Of a stretch of 44,119 nt of DNA, positions 31,893 through 37,672 are shown piece after piece; within the stretch, counting starts at the first letter, position 1; each line of letters starts with the position of its first letter. Under the pieces are notes generated by a model. That model saw only the letters and a program-made list of their open reading frames with translations, had not been told where the DNA came from and did no database searches. This DNA is from a virus. The DNA lies in IMG/VR virus record IMGVR_UViG_3300043172_000104, positions 1 through 44,119 of that record; one strand, written 5' to 3'. The position numbers and the translations under genes were made by a program.

Positions 31893-32359
31893 TTCGCTCG
31901 ATCCTCCATAATATCCATTACATCATTACCATATTCAATAGTAGAATCCTTTGTATATCCCTTGGGTCCACCATTCCAGCACCTGGCCTTGTCGAAGTCA
32001 CTCATGTCCTTACAGTAATGCTCAAGGAATATCTCGCACATATCACGGCTTTTGACTCTGTCGTACCTGTCTTGGTAGGTGTAATAGTCGTACCCAAGTA
32101 TCCTGTTCACATCCCTAACCATGATTTTCCATAGCTGGTATGCACCGATTGCTTTGTATACCTTAGTTTCTTCGTCAAAGTCACCACGAGCCTGTGAGTC
32201 GCATTTAGACTCTTTCCACTCAATAGCATCCATTAAGGCGTCAAGTCCACTGTCTGGCGTTACGGGAGCTTGTACGGGATTACGGAGGTTACATACGCCA
32301 ACAAATATCCCAATTGCTACTAATGTTACTATCAATACTTCTGGTAGGGTTAGTTTCAT
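31889..32359 (-). CDS. Membrane-anchored lytic transglycosylase-like endolysin
   Basis: A 156-residue protein. Residues 5-23 (LPEVLIVTLVAIGIFVGVC) form a weak, Gly-containing N-terminal hydrophobic segment, as in signal-anchor-release endolysins. Then come AIEWKESKCD (Glu50 candidate catalytic), IGAYQLWK and ARCWNGGPKGY, the order of SLT/goose-lysozyme-like domains. It would cut peptidoglycan after release from the membrane. Its place in the middle of the early operon, 12.5 kb from the holin-like gene, is unusual. A virion-independent, non-lysis role is possible. Confidence 0.72.
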   Translation of the reverse strand: MKLTLPEVLIVTLVAIGIFVGVCNLRNPVQAPVTPDSGLDALMDAIEWKESKCDSQARGDFDEETKVYKAIGAYQLWKIMVRDVNRILGYDYYTYQDRYDRVKSRDMCEIFLEHYCKDMSDFDKARCWNGGPKGYTKDSTIEYGNDVMDIMEDRAK

Positions 32360-32880
32360 TTTTTACTCCTCTGCATTGTTGCTTCCATCTGGCGGATATT
32401 CTTGAAAAAGTCGGGGTTAGACTCTGTCCAGATGTTGATACACTTGCCATCGTAATCTAAAAGCTGGATACACTCACCAATTAGCCTAACCTGTATCTTT
32501 GCCTCACTAGGATGATAATTGCTTTCCATCTCAAACTCCGTTACATCCTCCTGCATGGCGGTGAGGTCGTCGAAGATGTTGCCTAGGACGGTAGATGGGA
32601 TGCCAGTGCCACAAACGATTTCATCGGTATCACCAATACCATCAATATCATCGGCATCACAGCAGACTGTATGAATACAAGCGTCACTTACCCTAGAAAG
32701 CCTGCCTGTGCCGAATTTCTTCATAGCCATAGCTGAGCCTGAGTTAACGCTGTATCCATAATCCCCATGCCTCAGCACAGGCTTATTCTCGCCCTCAAGC
32801 TTAACCTCAAGCTCCTTCTTATTAGCCATCAATGCTTCTATATCCCGACCTACTTGTTCTATTTGTGCTTTCGTACTCAT
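32356..32880 (-). CDS. Hypothetical protein, 174 aa
   Basis: Start at ATG 32880 (MSTKAQIEQVGRDIEALMAN) after AAAGG, dropping a spurious upstream extension. An N-terminal coiled coil leads to a region with several Cys/His (ACIHTVCCDADDIDGIG) and an acidic middle. The C-terminus has IQLLDYDGKCINIWTESNP. No family recognised. Confidence 0.6.
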   Translation of the reverse strand: MSTKAQIEQVGRDIEALMANKKELEVKLEGENKPVLRHGDYGYSVNSGSAMAMKKFGTGRLSRVSDACIHTVCCDADDIDGIGDTDEIVCGTGIPSTVLGNIFDDLTAMQEDVTEFEMESNYHPSEAKIQVRLIGECIQLLDYDGKCINIWTESNPDFFKNIRQMEATMQRSKK

Positions 32881-32935
32881 TATAAAACCTTTCTTACTAT
32901 ACAATATATCATTAGCCATGTTAATCCGAAGAACA

Positions 32936-33130
32936 TTACTTAGCCCAATCCTCAAGAGCATTCTCAACAGCAATACCGAAGCATCTAGTACGCTTGCCCG
33001 TCATGGGGATAAATCCATCCCTGCTATATACGCATTCAATGCCAGTTGCTTCCGATACTGAGTCACATACGTTGCTGATTACTACGTCAGATGGGATGCT
33101 TAGTCGTTTTGTGATGTCTTGTACTGTCAT
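32936..33130 (-). CDS. Hypothetical protein, 64 aa
   Basis: Start at ATG 33130 after GAAAGGAAACGA, the first gene behind promoter element 3. MTVQDITKRLSIPSDVVISN looks like a small helix-turn-helix opening, with strands around IECVYSRDGFIPM. Possibly regulatory, but unproven. Confidence 0.55.
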   Translation of the reverse strand: MTVQDITKRLSIPSDVVISNVCDSVSEATGIECVYSRDGFIPMTGKRTRCFGIAVENALEDWAK

Positions 33131-33167
33131 TTCGTTTCCTTTCAAATAGTTTTAGTTTCTTACCTCT

Positions 33168-33197
33168 AACATACGTCATATTAGATATGGATGTTCA
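33168..33197 (-). promoter_or_regulatory. Phage promoter-like element, copy 3
   Basis: Minus strand TGAACA, 18 bp (ending ATGACG), TATGTT, then AGAGGTAAGA. The 10 bases after the -10-like box are the same as in copy 4. It lies about 38 bp upstream of the 33130 gene and would start the 33130-30361 unit. Confidence 0.7.
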
Positions 33198-33205
33198 GTG
33201 GTTTA

Positions 33206-33415
33206 TTATTTTCCTTCAAGAAATTCTATAGGCTCATCGTCTCCGACCATCTTTCTATGCTCAAGCTGTACTTTACATCCAGCTATGGTCTTGCCGTATA
33301 CATTAGCTTGGGCCATTAAGTCGGCTGGACGAACATTGCCTTTAATAGCCGACATGTGCTGCTCTAGCATGATTTTCCGGTACTCTGTCATGTTTTCTGG
33401 GATATTATTTTTCAT
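33206..33415 (-). CDS. Hypothetical protein, 69 aa
   Basis: MKNNIPENMTEYRKIMLEQH and a helical body ending PIEFLEGK. It starts 11 bp inside the end of the preceding gene. Length and charge fit a small phage regulator or accessory protein, but no motif is present. Confidence 0.55.
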   Translation of the reverse strand: MKNNIPENMTEYRKIMLEQHMSAIKGNVRPADLMAQANVYGKTIAGCKVQLEHRKMVGDDEPIEFLEGK

Positions 33416-33968
33416 TGTTCTGTTCCTTAAAATAACGTTTCATTTGTAGTTCAAGCCGTTTGGCTTCCATTAGTGATTGTGGGATGTCTTTTGCACTTAA
33501 ATCGCTATATTGAGTTATAACTTGCCCTATGTAACCGTCGCTCAATTCGGCTCTTGCCTTAACTCCCAGTTTATACCTTATGGCCTTATGCCGGGGGTCG
33601 TCTTTATGTTTGCGATAGTATTCATTGCTGTAGGCGTTAAGTTTATCTCTATTATTTGATCTATACTTTTTAAGGTAATCTTTGCGTTTTACTTTATTGC
33701 AGCTTTTATTCCGATGCTCTCTATTTCTTTCTGATATTTTTTCTTTGTTTTTTTCCCTATAAGCTTTTGCTCTGGCCGAGACTTTCTCTTTGTTCTTTTC
33801 TCTATAGGCTTTTTCTTTAGCTTCGATTTCTTCTTTGTTGGCTGTTCTATATGCTTTTTGGTATTCCCTTAGTCGTTTACAATAACTAGGGTTTTTCATT
33901 CGCTCTTTATGGGCCGATCTAAGCTTTTCTTTCCTTCGTTCTTTCTTCTCTTCGTCTGTCAATGCCAT
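33405..33968 (-). CDS. Highly charged repeat protein, 187 aa
   Basis: Start at ATG 33968 (MALTDEEKKERRKEKLRSAH), since the longer frame upstream runs through the promoter region. It carries Lys/Glu repeats with AYREKNKEK twice and AYRTANKEE once, a pattern like the linker arms of phage HNH or VSR-type nucleases. The nuclease domain itself is absent, and the end is an unrelated helix (KDIPQSLMEAKRLELQMKRY). It is the first gene of the leftward early block. Confidence 0.6.
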   Translation of the reverse strand: MALTDEEKKERRKEKLRSAHKERMKNPSYCKRLREYQKAYRTANKEEIEAKEKAYREKNKEKVSARAKAYREKNKEKISERNREHRNKSCNKVKRKDYLKKYRSNNRDKLNAYSNEYYRKHKDDPRHKAIRYKLGVKARAELSDGYIGQVITQYSDLSAKDIPQSLMEAKRLELQMKRYFKEQNNEK

Positions 33969-33996
33969 GTTATTCCTTTCGATTACTCTTACCTCT

Positions 33997-34026
33997 AACA
34001 TACGACCAATCAGCCGTCCATGTTCA
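33997..34026 (-). promoter_or_regulatory. Phage promoter-like element, copy 4
   Basis: Minus strand TGAACA, 18 bp (ending GGTCG), TATGTT, then AGAGGTAAGA. It drives the 33968 gene in the leftward direction. It lies 35 bp from the host-type promoter at 34061, which points rightward, so this spacer is a divergent control region. Confidence 0.7.
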
Positions 34027-34060
34027 TTGTAAAATAAAAATAAATAAATTATTATTATGC

Positions 34061-34089
34061 TTGACAAGAACGCCAATAGAGTGTATAGT
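34061..34089 (+). promoter_or_regulatory. Strong host sigma70-type promoter
   Basis: TTGACA, spacer of exactly 17 bp, TATAGT. The gene start at 34126 is 36 bp further on. The same GTGTATAGT -10 context recurs in the minus-strand promoter at 42536-42563. This should be active in the unmodified host, making the sigma-like gene immediate early. Confidence 0.8.
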
Positions 34090-34125
34090 ATAAATGACAA
34101 CACTAACTTAATGAAAGGTAACACA

Positions 34126-34623
34126 ATGAGAAAGTACGAAGAAGTATCCAATCTAATGTATTCAATAGCCCACCGCATCAAACTTAATACGGAATCGGCA
34201 CATGACATGGTTCAGGACGCTTGGATCAAGGGTTCACTGCATGGATGTGAGGACCACCAGCTATCAAGGACCATAACTAACGCCATGTTAGACGCCAGAC
34301 GAGCCAGGTCGGGGCGTGTTGGCTCCGTGAGGCTAACTACGGAAGTAGACACCGTATCACTAAGTGACATTAGCAATGACAAGCTAGACGCACTGGCATA
34401 TATAGACCCTAGCAGTACAGAAACTACCGATTTAGTCGATAAATTGCTTGAAAACCTCGATTTCACTGAACATTTGGTCGTGAGATGTCGTATATATAGT
34501 GGAATGACATACCTCAAAATAGCAGAAGAGTGGGGTATGAGCAGTCAATCTACAGTATTAAACGTCTTTAATCGGGCAATAACTAAAATGAAAGAATCTA
34601 AACTAGCGAGGGAATTAGTGTGA
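34126..34623 (+). CDS. Sigma-70-family (ECF-sized) sigma-like factor
   Basis: A 165-residue product, from ATG 34126 behind AAAGGTAAC. The N-terminal segment (about 12-60, AHRIKLNTESAHDMVQDAWI and AMLDARRAR) has the DmvQDaw pattern of sigma region 2. The C-terminal part (about 105-157, LDFTEHLVVRCRIYSGMTYL, then KIAEEWGMSSQSTVLNVFNR) is a region-4 helix-turn-helix. Size fits ECF sigma factors. Its expression from a host-type promoter, and phage-specific elements beside and inside it, suggest a middle-gene switch. It could instead be a degenerate factor that binds only RNA polymerase. Confidence 0.75.
   Translation: MRKYEEVSNLMYSIAHRIKLNTESAHDMVQDAWIKGSLHGCEDHQLSRTITNAMLDARRARSGRVGSVRLTTEVDTVSLSDISNDKLDALAYIDPSSTETTDLVDKLLENLDFTEHLVVRCRIYSGMTYLKIAEEWGMSSQSTVLNVFNRAITKMKESKLARELV
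34467..34496 (+). promoter_or_regulatory. Phage promoter-like element, copy 5, inside the sigma-like gene
   Basis: TGAACA, 18 bp (ending GTCG), TATATATAGT, on the plus strand inside codons 114-124 of the sigma-like gene. Same spacing as the four intergenic copies. It points towards the two smaller sigma-like genes, the tRNA and the second structural cassette. Chance cannot be excluded because the bases also encode protein. Confidence 0.6.
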
Positions 34624-34865
34624 AAACAGACAAACTATACAAAGGATTAACCCCAACTCAACGAAGAAGGGTAGAAATGAGAGCCGATGGCATGACATGG
34701 CGTGAGATTGCCGAGGTAGGTAGCGTGACGGTGTCCGCAATCCAGAGTTCTTTAGAGTTAGCTGAAATAAAAATAAAAAAGAATCTAGGCATTACGCCCA
34801 GAAAATCAACTATTTCAGATAAAAATACTAATGTTAACCAAAATCATGCCATTAAGGCACCGTAG
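34620..34865 (+). CDS. Region-4-like HTH protein, 81 aa
   Basis: GTG start overlapping the sigma-like stop (GTGA). LTPTQRRRVEMRADGMTWRE then IAEVGSVTVSAIQSSLELAE is a sigma-4/LuxR-type helix-turn-helix, followed by a Lys/Asn tail. Only the DNA-binding half of a sigma factor is present. It may modulate or replace region 4 of the neighbouring factor. An independent repressor is an alternative. Confidence 0.62.
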   Translation: MKTDKLYKGLTPTQRRRVEMRADGMTWREIAEVGSVTVSAIQSSLELAEIKIKKNLGITPRKSTISDKNTNVNQNHAIKAP

Positions 34866-34886
34866 TATATATAGAGAGGCATACAA

Positions 34887-35189
34887 ATGGACATTGACAA
34901 GACAAGACAACTAATAAGGCAAGCCATATCTGGTTTACGTGTTCCTCCTGATTTAATGGAGGACGCCTATCAAGAAGGATTTGTAGCCTTCCTGGAAAAG
35001 AAGGACATCAGAGCCGTAATTCGTAAGTGGCTTACTGAAGAAAAGGCATTTAAGAATAGGCTTATTGATCCCGATGGCAGTTTCCTACTAGAAGAGCAAG
35101 AAAGCCATGATAAAAGGCTAGCTTCTGGTGACGTAGGGACTTATACCGAGACTATCGGTGATGATATAGAAGTTTACAACAAGATATAA
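34887..35189 (+). CDS. Region-2-like small sigma fragment, 100 aa
   Basis: RQLIRQAISGLRVPPDLMED then AYQEGFVAFLEKKDIRAVIR resembles sigma region 2.1-2.2, with an ED-x-YQEGF core like the DLVQEGF of sigma factors, and no region 4. The C-terminal half is charged. It is the third of three sigma-like genes, 21 bp after the previous one. A core-binding or anti-sigma-like partner role is possible. Confidence 0.5.
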   Translation: MDIDKTRQLIRQAISGLRVPPDLMEDAYQEGFVAFLEKKDIRAVIRKWLTEEKAFKNRLIDPDGSFLLEEQESHDKRLASGDVGTYTETIGDDIEVYNKI

Positions 35190-35240
35190 AGATGTCGCAG
35201 CCTCTTTCTAGAATTGGCTCGGCATAATATGATATAACAT

Positions 35241-35290
35241 ACCTCCCACGCAAGGACCGGAAATATCCAGTCGGCGTATCTTTGGGAGGT
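35241..35290 (+). ncRNA. Long hairpin just upstream of the tRNA
   Basis: ACCTCCC (35241-35247) pairs perfectly with GGGAGGT (35284-35290). Inside, ACGC (35248-35251) can pair with GCGT (35274-35277). The right arm ends five bases before the tRNA. It has no T-arm, so it is not a second tRNA. It may guide tRNA processing or be part of a larger RNA. Confidence 0.5.
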
Positions 35291-35295
35291 AACAT

Positions 35296-35366
35296 TCCAT
35301 GCTAGTGTAATGGTAGCACGCTTGGCTGTTAACCAAGTTGTTTAGGTTCGAGTCCTAGGCGTGGAA
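35296..35366 (+). tRNA. tRNA-Asn (anticodon GTT)
   Basis: A full cloverleaf: acceptor TCCATGC with GCGTGGA (one G-U pair), D-stem GTGT/GCAC with a GG-containing loop, anticodon stem CTTGG/CCAAG with loop CTGTTAA, 4-base variable loop and T-arm TTAGG-TTCGAGT-CCTAG, then A as discriminator. CCA is not encoded. Starting with U like E. coli tRNA-Asn supports the call. It lies in a non-coding stretch after the sigma-like genes. Confidence 0.93.
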
Positions 35367-35640
35367 TTAAAGACATCTTATTCAGAGTGGAACTTGTCCC
35401 ATTAGGGCTGTGAGCAGACAAGGATAGCCAATAGGAGCTTAGAACAATCCTATGTATTACAAGTCTTATCGGGTCGTATCCTCACTGCTGCGATAAGCCG
35501 TCGCTTAATTCTATGGGCATCATGGCGAGCATAGAATGGGGTTGTAAGTCTTATACCGCCTTTAAACGGAATAAACATACATTTCCTCCTAGAATCACTA
35601 GGGGGAAGTGCGCTTACCCACCATTACCGGAATAAAAATA
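35366..35640 (+). ncRNA. Structured non-coding region after the tRNA
   Basis: No gene fits here, yet it is packed with hairpins. CTTATCG/CGATAAG (35465-35471, 35491-35497), ATTCTATG/CATAGAAT (35508-35515, 35530-35537) and CCTCCTAG/CTAGGGGG (35585-35592, 35598-35605) are the strongest. An imperfect stem joins TCC-ATT-GG near 35397 to AATAGGA near 35430. AAGTCTTAT is repeated at 35461 and 35546, as is CGGAATAAA at 35567 and 35629. It may be a large phage RNA of the kind known beside phage tRNAs. Processing fragments are an alternative. Confidence 0.5.
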
Positions 35641-35651
35641 CTAAGGTTACT

Positions 35652-35786
35652 ATGAGATTAGCTACTAAACTAAGACTAAGAATAAAACAACTAGAGGGTG
35701 AACTAGAATTACAGAAGCTAATAGCTGAACAAGCTAAAGAGTTCACTAGTGGTAATAAAGTAAGGTCGTGGGAAAAATATAAATGA
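35652..35786 (+). CDS. Small helical protein, 44 aa
   Basis: MRLATKLRLRIKQLEGELEL, then QKLIAEQAKEFTSGNKVRSW, a basic leucine-heptad coiled coil. AAGG lies 8 bases before the ATG, and the stop overlaps the next start (ATGA). Not recognised. Confidence 0.55.
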   Translation: MRLATKLRLRIKQLEGELELQKLIAEQAKEFTSGNKVRSWEKYK

Positions 35787-35959
35787 ATAAGACCACACGC
35801 CACAAACTCAACTACAAGCGATACATGGAACGCCAGGAAAGACGCTACAACAATCCCAATAAACCTAGCTGGGCAAAAGACACAGACGCCCACATGAACG
35901 CCATATCCGACGAAATAAACAATACAAATAAATCCATAATGTATGGAAGACCCCTATAG
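35783..35959 (+). CDS. Small basic protein, 58 aa
   Basis: MNKTTRHKLNYKRYMERQER, then RYNNPNKPSWAKD. Basic and Asn-rich. The ATGA overlap couples it to the preceding gene. It stands before the second structural cassette. Function unknown. Confidence 0.55.
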   Translation: MNKTTRHKLNYKRYMERQERRYNNPNKPSWAKDTDAHMNAISDEINNTNKSIMYGRPL

Positions 35960-35971
35960 AAGGAATAAACA

Positions 35972-36289
35972 ATGGCATATAAATTTGATAAGAAAATAGA
36001 ACGCAAGAGAGTCAGAGATGGCGACGGCTGGCGTATGAGTTACAAACTAGACGTAACAGTCACAGACGATACAGACCCGACATTCGCACCTTTTATTAAA
36101 AGCGTAAAGGGCTACCCTGTTGATACAGACACTACTATCGAAATGGGTGCGAGTATTGTTGCTAAGATCAATACTGAGCTTGCAAAGAGAAAAATTACGG
36201 CAGATGCCTTGCTTGTGGAAGAAGAAGCCCTTGGTGGTGCTATTTTAGATAAAATTGACGCTTATCTTACAACTAATGTGGGGATATAA
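35972..36289 (+). CDS. Hypothetical structural-type protein, 105 aa
   Basis: An N-terminal charged strand segment (KKIERKRVRDGDGWRMSYKL), a beta-like DVTVTDDTDPTFAPF run and a helical end (INTELAKRKITADALL). The first gene of the second structural cassette, with an AAGGAATAAACA leader and a one-base overlap with the next gene. Not recognised. Confidence 0.55.
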   Translation: MAYKFDKKIERKRVRDGDGWRMSYKLDVTVTDDTDPTFAPFIKSVKGYPVDTDTTIEMGASIVAKINTELAKRKITADALLVEEEALGGAILDKIDAYLTTNVGI

Positions 36290-36885
36290 TGGGAACACCC
36301 GTAAAAACGACCAGTATAGAAGTTATTGATTCATGGGCTGTTATTTCAGCAGGCACTATGAGGATTGGAGACGATACTTCTGGTGGCACTGATATATCCG
36401 AAAGTTACTCAACTCTCTTGTATATTGATGTAGCACCTGTTGAGGCAGTAGCTCAAGTAGGTATGGAAATCACGGTAGAGGTTTCATATGCCGACCAGTT
36501 CTGGGTAGAGTATATCACATTCACGAGCAACGCTATTACAGCTAGCACAACAACCTTAGACGCACAGGCTACAGCACCAACGACCACACTATCAGTAGCT
36601 TTAGCAGCAGACAGCATCGGCGATAGATTGCTCATTAAAGACGGCACTATAGCTGATTCAGAACTGGTAACAGTAGCAGCTACAGCAGCGGGAGAGTATA
36701 CTATTACAGATGTAACTACTGCCACACACGCTAATGGCACTTCAATATTCGGTGGAGGGCAGCAGTGGGCGGTAGAAATCCCCCTAGCAGCAGCTAAAGT
36801 TAGGGTACTTTACAATAATGTCGATACTGACTGCGATATGGCCTCAAGCACGAGGATGTCTATTGTAACTAATCTGAACGCATAA
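36289..36885 (+). CDS. Putative virion protein, 198 aa
   Basis: Thr/Ala/Val-rich beta protein with TLLYIDVAPVEAVAQVGMEI, then a Ser/Thr stretch (AITASTTTLDAQATAPTTTL) that looks like a fibre-type linker, and a final strand region. It lies between a small gene and a lectin-like gene, so an adsorption-complex component is likely. Confidence 0.55.
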   Translation: MGTPVKTTSIEVIDSWAVISAGTMRIGDDTSGGTDISESYSTLLYIDVAPVEAVAQVGMEITVEVSYADQFWVEYITFTSNAITASTTTLDAQATAPTTTLSVALAADSIGDRLLIKDGTIADSELVTVAATAAGEYTITDVTTATHANGTSIFGGGQQWAVEIPLAAAKVRVLYNNVDTDCDMASSTRMSIVTNLNA

Positions 36886-36886
36886 T

Positions 36887-37672
36887 ATGAGCAACCTAAT
36901 AAAACCACCATTTGGACGTAAGCCTAAATCGACTCCGAGTCGCAAGGGCTTAGTCCTCGAATTTCCGATGCTTGGTTCTGGAGACTTGAGCGACTACTCC
37001 CTCAACGGCAACCACGGCACAAATAACGGTGCTACATGGGTGGCAGGTGATAATGGTCCTGCTTTGTCGTTTGATGGAACTACATTAAGTGCAGTAGCCC
37101 TGAATAAGGCTGTAGTTTTAAGAAGTAACTTCACAATAATTATGAAACTGAAGTGGAATGCCGTTGGTTCTAGACTTTTCACTAGTAGCGACTACGATGG
37201 AAATCAAAACCCATATGGATTTCAAGTGTTTGAGTTCGCGGACGAGATACATACTAAACTTCAAACTGGTGAGTTTTCTTCGGAATCTAAATCCATTTCT
37301 TCGCCAACTCGTACACTATCAAAGGCGGTGACATTAGCGTTTGTCAAAATCGGTACGCTAGGTTCTTGGTACTGGGATGGGGAATTGCTTGGTACAGATA
37401 ACACATTCGGCGTTAACAGTTATTTACCGATTGATCGTCTTTCTGGATTTTCAGATGGAAGTGGTTTTGATCTCGATGGTTCAATACATAACGCATGTGT
37501 TTACGACCGAGCGTTATCAGCAGAAGAAATCAAACAACAATATGATAACCCGTGGGTAGCATGGCAAAAAGACGACATAGCACTATTGGCAGCAACGCAG
37601 GGAGTGCCGCCAGCGACGGGATTTGAACCTTGGTTTGCAGTAAATAACAACAACTTAATAGGAGTAGCGTAA
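36887..37672 (+). CDS. LamG / concanavalin-A-like lectin domain protein
   Basis: A 261-residue protein. GLVLEFPMLGSGDLSDYSLN with GNHGTNNGATW, FTIIMKLKW, GSWYWDGELLGT and the close HNACVYDRALSAEEIKQQYD are the defining pieces of LamG-like folds, ending NPWVAW. The family binds sugars. It probably recognises host surface glycans. It overlaps the next gene by one base. Confidence 0.8.
   Translation: MSNLIKPPFGRKPKSTPSRKGLVLEFPMLGSGDLSDYSLNGNHGTNNGATWVAGDNGPALSFDGTTLSAVALNKAVVLRSNFTIIMKLKWNAVGSRLFTSSDYDGNQNPYGFQVFEFADEIHTKLQTGEFSSESKSISSPTRTLSKAVTLAFVKIGTLGSWYWDGELLGTDNTFGVNSYLPIDRLSGFSDGSGFDLDGSIHNACVYDRALSAEEIKQQYDNPWVAWQKDDIALLAATQGVPPATGFEPWFAVNNNNLIGVA

Noticed and set aside
19745-34026. 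Lysogeny module (integrase, CI/Cro-like repressor, att site)
   Set aside because: No tyrosine or serine recombinase motif and no clear repressor. The HTH genes are sigma-like and the phage appears virulent.
33969-34208. N-terminal extension of the charged repeat protein with apparent membrane segments
   Set aside because: It would run through promoter copy 4, the host-type promoter and the start of the sigma-like gene. The internal ATG at 33968 has a good GAAAGG site.
35241-35290. Second tRNA just before tRNA-Asn
   Set aside because: The 7-bp acceptor-like stem is perfect, but only 36 bases lie inside and there is no T-loop or anticodon arm.
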